Shown: piece by piece, positions 44,167 to 51,449 of the stretch | Layout of the letters: each line of letters starts with the position of its first letter | How positions within the stretch are numbered: position 1 is the stretch's first letter | The notes under the pieces: model-generated | Told to the model about the DNA's origin: nothing | Seen by the model: the letters and a program-made list of their open reading frames with translations, nothing else | The model's database searches: none | Made by a program: the position numbers and the translations under genes | Source: JAICYJ01 sp038212095 | GTDB taxonomy: Bacteria; Actinomycetota; Thermoleophilia; Gaiellales; JAICJC01 | DNA length: 64,000 nt | Reading direction: 5' to 3' | NCBI GenBank assembly: GCA_038212095.1 | Contig: JBBQUW010000005.1 | Location: forward strand, 62,001 to 126,000

Positions 44167-44556
44167 TCAGCCGGCGAGCCGTGTCAGATACCCTTCGAGC
44201 AGGGTGGCGGCGGCCAGAGCGTCGTCGCCGTGGCGCGAACCACCGATCTGTCCCGCCATGGTTGTGGTGAAGCGCTCGTCATAGGTCTCGACCGGCACCC
44301 GGCAGCGGGCGGTCAGCTCGGCGACGAAGGCAAGCGTCTCGCGGGCCTGCTCGCCCGTCTCGCCGCGCAGCGTCAGCGGCAGACCGACGACCACACGGGC
44401 CGGGTCGTGCTCGGCGATCTGCCGCAGCAGCTCGGCCAGACCCCTGGCCGTGCGCACGCGCTCAACGACGCCCAGCGGCCGAGCCAGCGTCCCGGTCGCA
44501 TCGCTCACGGCAAGGCCGGTGCGCGCGCGGCCGTAGTCGAGTGCCATCACCTTCAT
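44167..44556 (-). CDS. ruvX: Pre-16S rRNA nuclease / Holliday junction resolvase-like YqgF
   Basis: A 129-residue RNase H-fold protein. The acidic residues lie in ALDYGRARTGLAVSD, VVVGLPLTLRGETGEQA and ETYDERFTTTMA, with a late Asp in HGDDALAAATLLEGYL. YqgF matures the 16S rRNA 5' end in E. coli. Start overlaps the alaS stop (ATGA). Confidence 0.95.
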   Translation of the reverse strand: MKVMALDYGRARTGLAVSDATGTLARPLGVVERVRTARGLAELLRQIAEHDPARVVVGLPLTLRGETGEQARETLAFVAELTARCRVPVETYDERFTTTMAGQIGGSRHGDDALAAATLLEGYLTRLAG

Positions 44557-47132
44557 GCGGGGGCGGCCAGCCGCTCCCGGATCGCCGACTCGGCGGCGGC
44601 GATGGCCGCGTCCAGCTGGGCCGGATCGCTGCCACCGGCGCGGGCCATGGTCGGCCTGCCGCCGCCTCCACCGCCCACCAATGGTGCGATCTGGCGTATC
44701 AGGTCGACGGCAGACAGGCCGCGCTCGACGGCCGGCTGATCGACGCTGGCGACCAGATGGGCCTTGCCCCCGCTGGAGCTTCCCAGCACGACCACCGACG
44801 GCGCCAGCCGCGCCCTGACGCGATCCGAGGCGGCGAGCAGCGCGTCGGCGTCGAGCTCGCCCAGAACGGCGGCCACCACCCTGATTCCGCCCTGGTCGAA
44901 GGCCGCCTCCACCAGGCCGGCCTCACGACCGTTGCCAGCCGCGGCCGGCGCTGCGCCGCCGCCCGACCTCTCCTGCTTGCGGGCCTGCGCGCGCAGCGAC
45001 TCGAGCTCGCCCTCCAGCCGGTCGGCCTCGGCGGCTCGCCGGCGTAGGTGCTCGATCGCCGCCGCGGAGGTCAGCGCCTCGATCCGTCGCACGCCCTGCG
45101 AGGAGCTCGACTCGCGGATGATCAGGAAGGCGCCGATCTCAGCAGTGGAGCGGACGTGCGTGCCGCCGCACAGCTCGCGGGAGAACTCCGGTACCTCCAC
45201 CACCCGCACCTGCTCACCATACTTCTCGCCGAACAGCATCATCGCTCCCAGCTCCTGGGCCCGCGCCCGCTCGGTCACGAACGTGTGCACCGGCCGGTTC
45301 TCGACGATCAACTCGTTCACGATCCGGTCGACCTCGTCCAGCTGGCCGGGAGTGAGCGGCGCGTCGTGTCGGAAGTCGAAGCGCAGCTTGTCCGGTCCGA
45401 CGTATGAGCCGGCCTGGGTGACGTGGTCGCCCAGAACCTGGCGCAGCGCGGCGTGCAGGAGGTGGGTGGCGGTGTGGTTGGCCATCACCGGTCGCCGCAC
45501 CACCGGATCGACATGCGCCCGCACCCGCTCTCCCGCCGATAGCGTTCCATGCTCGACGCGCACGACGATCTGCTGGTCGTCGTCCTGTCTGACCACCTGC
45601 TCGACCACACCCCGGGCTGTCTCGGTCTCGATCAGGCCATGGTCGGACACCTGCCCGCCGCCGGCCGCATAGAACGGCGACTCGCGCAGCCTCAGCCGCA
45701 GGCTGCCGTCCTCGGCCTCAGCCACGGCGCCGATCTGGGTGCGGACGTCGAGCTGCTCGTAGCCCACGAACTCGGTGGCAGGCCCGCCATCCAACTCGGA
45801 GCCGCCGTACCCGACCGCCGCGGTGCTGCTGCGAGCGCGATCGCGCTGCTCCTCCATCAGCCGGGCGAACCCGGCCTCGTCGACCGACTTCCCGTGTTCG
45901 CCTGCTATCTCGGACGTCAGCTCGAACGGGAAACCGAACGTGTCGTGGAGCTTGAACGCATCCTCGGCCGAGATCTCCCCACCCGACCGCTCCATCACCT
46001 CGTCCAGCAGCCGGCCACCCAGCTCGAGGGTACGCGAGAATCGATGCTCCTCCGCCGCCAACACGCGGGCGACCTGGGCGCTGTGCAGGCTCAGCTCGGG
46101 GTACGAGTCGGCCAGCAGTGAGACCACGCGCTCGTGCAGCCGGGTCGTGATGTCGTCCTCCAGCCCCAGCCTGCGGCCGTGCAAGATCGCCCGCCGGATC
46201 ACCCGCCGCAGCACGTAGCCGCGGCCCTCGTTGGAAGGCTCGATGCCGTCGCTGGCCAGAAAGGTCATCGATCGCCCATGGTCGGCCAGCACACGCAGCG
46301 AGCGCATCTGCTGTTCGCCGTTGGCATAGCTGGCGCCCGACCAGCGTTCGATCTCGCGGATCACGTCGGCGAAGGCGTCGGTCTCATAGACGCTGTGCAC
46401 CTGCTCGGTGAGCGCGGCGATCCGCTCGACGCCGGCGCCGGTGTCGACGCTGGGGGCTGGCAGCGGCTCCAGCTCGCCGCCGGCAAGCATGTTGTACTGC
46501 AGGAAGACGAGATTCCAGTACTCGAGGAAGCGGTCGCACTCGCAGCCGGGGGCGCACTCTGGCCGGCCGCAGCCATGCTCGGCTCCGCGGTCGTAGTAGA
46601 GCTCCGAGCAAGGGCCGCACGGTCCGGTCGGGCCCGCCTGCCAGAAGTTATCCCCTCCCAGCCGCACGATCCGTTCGGCAGGGATGCCGCTGTGCGCCAA
46701 CCAGAGGGCGATCGCCTCCTCGTCGGGGGGCACGGTGTCGTCGCCCTCGTACACCGAGGCCCACAGCCTGTCCGGGTCGAAGCCGAAGCCGTCCGGGCTG
46801 GTCGATAGCTCCCAGGCGCAGGCGATCGCGAACTCCTTGAAGTAGTCGCCGAACGAGAAGTTCCCCAGCATCTCGAAGAAGGTGAGGTGGCGGGCGGTCT
46901 TCCCGACCTGGTCGATGTCGACGGTGCGAAAGCACTTCTGAACCGTCGTGGCGCGCGGCGCGGGGGGCGTCTCGATGCCGAGGAAGTAGCGCTTCAGCGG
47001 CTGCATGCCGGCGGTCGTGATCAGCACCGACGTATCCCAGTCGGGAGGCACCAACGAGCCGCTCGGGAGCTGCACATGGCCGCGCTGGACGAAGTAGTCG
47101 ATGAACCGTCGCCGGATCTCGTGGGACTGCAT
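44553..47132 (-). CDS. alaS: Alanyl-tRNA synthetase
   Basis: An 859-residue class II synthetase of normal length. The catalytic core starts with FIDYFVQRGHVQLPSGSLV and FEMLGNFSFGDYFK. The editing domain has the zinc His of HTATHLLHAAL and CGGTHVRSTAEIGAF. The C-Ala/DHHA1 end has VGGGGGGRPTMARAGG. A divergent GroES-like gene lies 104 bases away. It heads the alaS-ruvX-mltG-aroE-SDR run. Confidence 0.98.
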   Translation of the reverse strand: MQSHEIRRRFIDYFVQRGHVQLPSGSLVPPDWDTSVLITTAGMQPLKRYFLGIETPPAPRATTVQKCFRTVDIDQVGKTARHLTFFEMLGNFSFGDYFKEFAIACAWELSTSPDGFGFDPDRLWASVYEGDDTVPPDEEAIALWLAHSGIPAERIVRLGGDNFWQAGPTGPCGPCSELYYDRGAEHGCGRPECAPGCECDRFLEYWNLVFLQYNMLAGGELEPLPAPSVDTGAGVERIAALTEQVHSVYETDAFADVIREIERWSGASYANGEQQMRSLRVLADHGRSMTFLASDGIEPSNEGRGYVLRRVIRRAILHGRRLGLEDDITTRLHERVVSLLADSYPELSLHSAQVARVLAAEEHRFSRTLELGGRLLDEVMERSGGEISAEDAFKLHDTFGFPFELTSEIAGEHGKSVDEAGFARLMEEQRDRARSSTAAVGYGGSELDGGPATEFVGYEQLDVRTQIGAVAEAEDGSLRLRLRESPFYAAGGGQVSDHGLIETETARGVVEQVVRQDDDQQIVVRVEHGTLSAGERVRAHVDPVVRRPVMANHTATHLLHAALRQVLGDHVTQAGSYVGPDKLRFDFRHDAPLTPGQLDEVDRIVNELIVENRPVHTFVTERARAQELGAMMLFGEKYGEQVRVVEVPEFSRELCGGTHVRSTAEIGAFLIIRESSSSQGVRRIEALTSAAAIEHLRRRAAEADRLEGELESLRAQARKQERSGGGAAPAAAGNGREAGLVEAAFDQGGIRVVAAVLGELDADALLAASDRVRARLAPSVVVLGSSSGGKAHLVASVDQPAVERGLSAVDLIRQIAPLVGGGGGGRPTMARAGGSDPAQLDAAIAAAESAIRERLAAPA

Positions 47133-47236
47133 CGCCGCATTCTACCGAGGCGGCCCGGGGCGAAAGGCACGCAGGCGCCGCCGACGTGGTGCGCCGTCGA
47201 TCTGCCGCACACATCCGGCGGCGCTACGCTTCGGGC

Positions 47237-47551
47237 ATGCACGAGGACGACACGCTACGAAGGTTCGAGCGATCTGAGCCGTTCGCCGGCCGCATCGAGC
47301 CGCTGGACGAGTACGTCCTGATCGAGCCGATCGAGGACGAGACCGAGACCACCGCCGGGCTGATCATCCCCGCCAGCGCCGAATCGGCCTGCCTGTCGGG
47401 GATCGTCACGGCGGCCGGCGAGGACGCGATCGGCGTCGCGCCAGGTGACAAGGTGCTCTACCCGCGCGGCGCGGGATACGAGATCCGGCTCTCCGGACAG
47501 CCCAAGCGGCTCGTCTCGCGCCACGAGTTGATCGCCCGCCTGCACGACTGA
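47237..47551 (+). CDS. Orphan GroES-like co-chaperonin
   Basis: A 104-residue Cpn10-fold protein. After an unusual ~20-residue acidic/basic extension (MHEDDTLRRFERSEPFAGRI) it shows DEYVLIEPIEDETETTAGLIIP, the mobile-loop-containing strand, then GIVTAAGEDAIGVAPGDKVLYPRGAGYEI. groEL is not adjacent, no CIRCE element lies upstream, and no Shine-Dalgarno sequence is evident. It may be a second, specialised GroES. The start ATG 47237 is the only good one. Confidence 0.8.
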   Translation: MHEDDTLRRFERSEPFAGRIEPLDEYVLIEPIEDETETTAGLIIPASAESACLSGIVTAAGEDAIGVAPGDKVLYPRGAGYEIRLSGQPKRLVSRHELIARLHD

Positions 47552-47663
47552 GCCTCAGCGCTCTCGGCGAGCGAAAACCGAGCCTCGCAAGGAGCAAGGG
47601 AGGCACAGTGCTTCGCACGGGCCGACCGACGTGACAACGTCATGCGACGGTTTGCAGCCGCCG

Positions 47664-47915
47664 CTACCGTCGGGCGGAGTGCATCTGCTCGTCCATCTCA
47701 ACCTCACGGCGAGCCGCAGCGCTGCGGCCCTCGTCAGCCGCCTCCCGCAGGTCGTCGCCGATCGTCCGCAGATCGGCCGAGAGCCGTGACGGCATCTCTG
47801 CCAGCACCTCGCACAGAGGGCGTCCCTCGTTCTCGGCGATTCGGCTGGCCCGCTCGTATGCCAGCGCCGCGACTCCCGTGACCGCCAGGCCGAGCGTCGT
47901 CGCCAGCCGTCTCAC
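47664..47915 (-). CDS. Small membrane-anchored protein, unknown
   Basis: An 83-residue protein from GTG 47915 (GTGA overlap with the DUF948 gene). Residues 3-20 (RLATTLGLAVTGVAALAY) form one membrane helix; the rest is charged and helical (LSADLRTIGDDLREAADEGRSAAARREVE). It is probably a partner of the DUF948 protein. The two-gene arrangement (DUF948 plus small membrane protein) sits upstream of alaS in several actinobacteria, but here it is beside mnmA. Confidence 0.6.
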   Translation of the reverse strand: MRRLATTLGLAVTGVAALAYERASRIAENEGRPLCEVLAEMPSRLSADLRTIGDDLREAADEGRSAAARREVEMDEQMHSARR

Positions 47916-48289
47916 AGTACGCCGCCGCGCTGGTCCCGTTTGTTGCGGAAGCTCTGGAATGCCTGCGAGATACCGGCCGAGACGCCGGAGGCCGCCTTCG
48001 CCGGCTTGCCCAACGCGGAGGACAACGTCCGCACCGCGCCATCCAATTTGTCGGCCGCATCGACTGCGCTATCGGTGACGTGGCCGACCTTGCCCAGCTC
48101 ATCGTTGACGTGGTCGAGCGTCACCGATGCTTTGCCCAGCATCGGCATCACCTCGCCCATCGCCTGCTCGATGGTGATGGTCGCGCGCATCAGCAACCCG
48201 GCCAGCCGGATCAGCATGTACGTGAGACCGATCCCGGTCAGGATCAGGAAGGCGGCAAGGGCGTAACGCCAAGCGTCGGAGGCATGCAC
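47912..48289 (-). CDS. DUF948-type membrane-anchored coiled-coil protein
   Basis: A 125-residue protein with an N-terminal helix (YALAAFLILTGIGLTYMLIRLAGLL) and a helical cytoplasmic or outer region with heptad-like pattern (IEQAMGEVMPMLGKASVTLDHVNDELGKVGHVTDSAVDAADKLDG), characteristic of DUF948. The function of the family is unknown. It starts at GTG 48289, 9 bases after the mnmA stop. Confidence 0.7.
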   Translation of the reverse strand: MHASDAWRYALAAFLILTGIGLTYMLIRLAGLLMRATITIEQAMGEVMPMLGKASVTLDHVNDELGKVGHVTDSAVDAADKLDGAVRTLSSALGKPAKAASGVSAGISQAFQSFRNKRDQRGGVL

Positions 48290-48298
48290 GCGGTCATC

Positions 48299-49717
48299 TT
48301 ACAGCGCGATCAGGCCGGCGCCGACCACGGTGTCGCCGTCGTACAGAACGGCGGCCTGCCCAGGCGCCACGCCATAGGCCGGCTCGTCCAAGTCGAGCAC
48401 GAACCCATCCCGCTCGATCCGAACGCTCGCCGCCATCGCGGGCGAGCGGTACCGCAGCTTCGCCTGCACCCGCTCTATGGGCACCAGCAACTGCCCCGGA
48501 CTCACCCGCACCTCGCGCCGAGCCAGCGCCGCGCGCGGCCCCGCGACCACTGTGCCGGTCGCAGCGTCCGTCGAGACGACGAACAGCGCCGCGCCGCCGC
48601 CCACGTTCAGACCGCGGCGCTGGCCTGGCGTGAAGCGGTGCACGCCATCGTGGCGCCCCAGCTCCCGGCCATCCACCGAGACGATCGCCCCCGCCCGTCC
48701 GGCGCCACCATGGCGCTCGACGAAGCTGCGGTGATCGCCGCCGCCGACGAAGCAGACCTCCTGGCTCTCGGCTCGGTTAGCGGCCGCCAGCCCGGCGGCA
48801 CCGGCCTGACGGCGGGTGAGCTGCTTGCACTGGTCACCCAGCGGGAACCAGACGCGCCGCACGATCTGCTCCGGGACGCGCGCCAGCATGTAGGACTGGT
48901 CCTTGTCGGGGTCGGCGCCGCGCGCGATCAGGTGGCGTCCCTCACGCTCGACCACCCGCGCGTAGTGGCCGGTCGCGATCCGCTCGGCGCCGATCCGGTC
49001 TGCGAAGCCGGCCAGTGCGTCGAACCGGAAGCTGCCGTTGCACCGCACGCAGGGGTTCGGCGTGCGGCCGGCGGCATGATCGCGCACGAACGGCTCGACG
49101 ATCTGGTCGCGGAAGCGGCCGCGCAGGTCGAGTGTGACGTGCGGCACGCCGGCCGCATGGCAGGCGCTGCGGGCGGCGCGCACCGACTGCGGCGAACAGC
49201 ATGCGCGCTCCGAGTCGGACGCCAGCGGGTCGATCCACAGCCGCAGCGTGACGCCGACCGGCCGCAGCCCCGCCTCGACCGCCTTCAGCAGCGCCACCGC
49301 GCTGTCCACGCCGCCCGACATGGCGACCGCGATCCGGTGCGGGTCGACGTCCAGCGCCTCGCCTTCGAGGCCGCGCGCGATCGCGGCGTGCAGTGCATCC
49401 GCCGCCAGGGCGACGCACTCGCGGTTGTGCGGCCCCGGGCCGAGCTCCTGATCCAGCCGCGACGCGCCGATGCAGGCGGCGTCCAGCAGCTCGCTGCCCT
49501 CGGTCAGCCGGCAGGCGAGCGCGGCGGCGGCGGTTGCGTGCGGGCAGGCGAAGGATCGATGCCTGGCGCGGACGATCCTGCCTCGCTCGATGGCGATCTC
49601 GATCCGCAGCTGGTCGCCACAGACGGCGTCGCCGGCCTCGCCGTGGACGGCATGCTCGCCCGCCGACCCGGCCCGGGAGAGGTCGAGCGCGTGGCGGGTG
49701 ACGGCATCGCTGTACAT
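48299..49717 (-). CDS. mnmA: NifU/IscU-like scaffold domain fused to tRNA 2-thiouridylase MnmA
   Basis: A 472-residue fusion starting at ATG 49717. Residues 1-~120 match IscU: MYSDAVTRHALDLSRAGSAG, C33 and D35 in DAVCGDQL, C58 in SFACPHAT and C101 in NRECVALAADALHAAI. The His before the third Cys in IscU is Glu here. Residues ~127-472 are MnmA, with P-loop AMSGGVDSAVAL, GHYARV, the catalytic NPCVRCN and QEVCFVGGGDH Cys, and FTPGQRRGL. MnmA puts sulfur on U34 of Lys, Glu and Gln tRNAs. The cysteine desulfurase gene lies 22 bases upstream on the same strand. The scaffold may relay persulfide or hold an Fe-S cluster for MnmA. Confidence 0.9.
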   Translation of the reverse strand: MYSDAVTRHALDLSRAGSAGEHAVHGEAGDAVCGDQLRIEIAIERGRIVRARHRSFACPHATAAAALACRLTEGSELLDAACIGASRLDQELGPGPHNRECVALAADALHAAIARGLEGEALDVDPHRIAVAMSGGVDSAVALLKAVEAGLRPVGVTLRLWIDPLASDSERACCSPQSVRAARSACHAAGVPHVTLDLRGRFRDQIVEPFVRDHAAGRTPNPCVRCNGSFRFDALAGFADRIGAERIATGHYARVVEREGRHLIARGADPDKDQSYMLARVPEQIVRRVWFPLGDQCKQLTRRQAGAAGLAAANRAESQEVCFVGGGDHRSFVERHGGAGRAGAIVSVDGRELGRHDGVHRFTPGQRRGLNVGGGAALFVVSTDAATGTVVAGPRAALARREVRVSPGQLLVPIERVQAKLRYRSPAMAASVRIERDGFVLDLDEPAYGVAPGQAAVLYDGDTVVGAGLIAL

Positions 49718-49739
49718 CAGCGAAGGGTAGTCCGTGGAG

Positions 49740-50852
49740 CTAGATGAGGGCGCCCGACCGCAGCCGGTCGACGCACTCCCGCAGCGCGGCACAGAAGCCG
49801 TCCACGTCGGCGACGGTCGAGTCGACACCGATCGAGACCCGCACGACGCTGCGGGCGTCAGCCGCCGCCATGCCCTGCGCGATCAGCACGTGGCTGGGCT
49901 CGCTGTCGCCGCTGGCACAGGCCGAGCCGGCGGAGACGGCGTAGCCGGCCCGGTCGAGCGCCAGCACGAGCAGGTCGGCACGGATCCCCGGCACCTGCAG
50001 CAGTGAGTGCCCCGGCAGCCGCTCCACGCCTGCCGAGACGGCGGCAAACTCGGGTAGTGCCGCCTCCATCCGATCGCGCAGCTCGCGGCGGTGGTCGCCG
50101 CGGCTGCGCATCGCGGTGAGCGCCGCCGCGAAGCCGACGATGCCGGCCACGTTCTCGGTGCCGGAGCGCAGCCCGCCTTCCTGACCGCCGCCCCAGATCA
50201 GCGGCCGGATGCGGGCCGGATCGCGTGCCACCAGGGCGCCGACGCCCTTGGGTCCGTGCATCTTGTGTGCCGACAGCGCCAGCGTCTCGGCGCCGCAGGC
50301 CGCGAAGTCGAGCTGCAGCGAGGCCGCCGCCTGCACCGCGTCCACGTGCAGCGGCACCTCGCGATCGGCGCAGATCGCGGCCAGCTCAGCGATGGGCTGT
50401 ACCGCCCCGGTGACGTTGTTGGCCCACATCGCCGCCGCCAGCCGATCGCCGGGCCTCACCAGCTCGGCGAATGCGGCCACGTCCACGACGCCGTCGCGGG
50501 TGACCGGCGCCCAGCCCAGCTCGAAGCCCTGACGCTCGAGCTCGCGGGCCGGCGCGAGCACCGCGGAGTGCTCGATCGTGCTCAGCACCATCCGCCCCAG
50601 CGGCCGCCCGGTCAGCCCGAACACGGCCTGGTTGTCGGCCTCGCTGCCGCCGGACGTGAACACCAGCTGCTGTGGCCGGCATCCCAACAGCGCGGCGACG
50701 GTGTCACGCGCGCCCTCCAACCCCGCGCGCGCCTCGCGCCCGTAGGCGTGAGGTTCGGACGCGTTGCCGAACCGCTGCTCGAGGTAGGGCGCCATCGCCT
50801 CTCGCGCCTCGATACACAGCGGCGACGTGGCGGCGTGGTCGAGGTAGGCCAT
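49740..50852 (-). CDS. Cysteine desulfurase (IscS/NifS/YrvO type)
   Basis: A 370-residue PLP enzyme. ATG 50852 gives MAYLDHAATSPL, the standard start. PLP Lys is in LSAHKMHGPKGVGAL and the persulfide Cys in SAGSACASGDSEPSHVL. It makes sulfane sulfur from cysteine. As the immediate upstream partner of the scaffold-MnmA fusion it is most likely dedicated to tRNA thiolation, like YrvO of Bacillus. No other isc or suf genes are in the window. The start is followed upstream by a 229-base divergent gap. Confidence 0.93.
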   Translation of the reverse strand: MAYLDHAATSPLCIEAREAMAPYLEQRFGNASEPHAYGREARAGLEGARDTVAALLGCRPQQLVFTSGGSEADNQAVFGLTGRPLGRMVLSTIEHSAVLAPARELERQGFELGWAPVTRDGVVDVAAFAELVRPGDRLAAAMWANNVTGAVQPIAELAAICADREVPLHVDAVQAAASLQLDFAACGAETLALSAHKMHGPKGVGALVARDPARIRPLIWGGGQEGGLRSGTENVAGIVGFAAALTAMRSRGDHRRELRDRMEAALPEFAAVSAGVERLPGHSLLQVPGIRADLLVLALDRAGYAVSAGSACASGDSEPSHVLIAQGMAAADARSVVRVSIGVDSTVADVDGFCAALRECVDRLRSGALI

Positions 50853-50946
50853 GGGCCGCACCCTACAGGGACAGGCCGACGCCTGAGGCTTGGCGGACGG
50901 CCACTTTCAGGATGCTTCGACCGTACCGACCTTGAGCCCCTGCGCT

Positions 50947-50975
50947 GGAAGTGTCGCACGACGTTTTCGGAAGTG
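50947..50975. promoter_or_regulatory. Direct repeats GGAAGTG upstream of the desulfurase gene
   Basis: GGAAGTG occurs at 50947-50953 and 50969-50975, 22 bases apart (two helical turns), with a related inverted GAAAGTG at about 50902-50908. They lie 50-125 bases before the desulfurase start, within the 229-base divergent gap, and could be operator sites. GCACAATC is also repeated at about 51027 and 51063, nearer the plus-strand gene. Confidence 0.3.
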
Positions 50976-51081
50976 CGCTTGACGATATGGCGCCGGCAGA
51001 CACACGGTAGCGGCAGTCGGCCGATCGCACAATCCCGCTGGTGGTTCCGGTCGAACTTCCTGGCACAATCCGAACATCGAC

Positions 51082-51441
51082 GTGCGACACACGATCGGGC
51101 TCTTGACCGTCACCGCGATGCTGGCGATTCTGGCTGCCGTCCCGGGACGGGCGATCACGCTGCACAGCCTGCCACCTCTGGTGCCGTGGCGGCCGTCGCT
51201 GGCGGTGCGGTTCGCGGGCGCGATGACGCACCTCAACCACCACGTCACCGCCGCAACCGACAGCGGCGGCGTGGTGACCGTGACCGTGGACGGCGTGATC
51301 CCCGCGCAGCTCGACGAGCTGCGGTCAGCGGCGCGGCTGGCCGCCACCCGCGTCTCGAAGACCTGCCGCTGTCGGCTGCGCGGCTACCGGGTGCAGATCC
51401 AGCTGCCGGGCCGCGGCCTGCAAGTGGTCGCCGCCGGCTGA
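51082..51441 (+). CDS. Small exported protein, unknown
   Basis: A 119-residue protein from GTG 51082. Residues 1-24 (TIGLLTVTAMLAILAAVPGRA) form a signal peptide. The mature part has a beta-strand pattern (GGVVTVTVDGVIP, LRGYRVQIQLPG) and one CRC pair near the end. I recognise no family. It is convergent with the MMPL gene, 8 bases from its stop. Confidence 0.55.
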   Translation: MRHTIGLLTVTAMLAILAAVPGRAITLHSLPPLVPWRPSLAVRFAGAMTHLNHHVTAATDSGGVVTVTVDGVIPAQLDELRSAARLAATRVSKTCRCRLRGYRVQIQLPGRGLQVVAAG

Positions 51442-51449
51442 TCCGCCGA

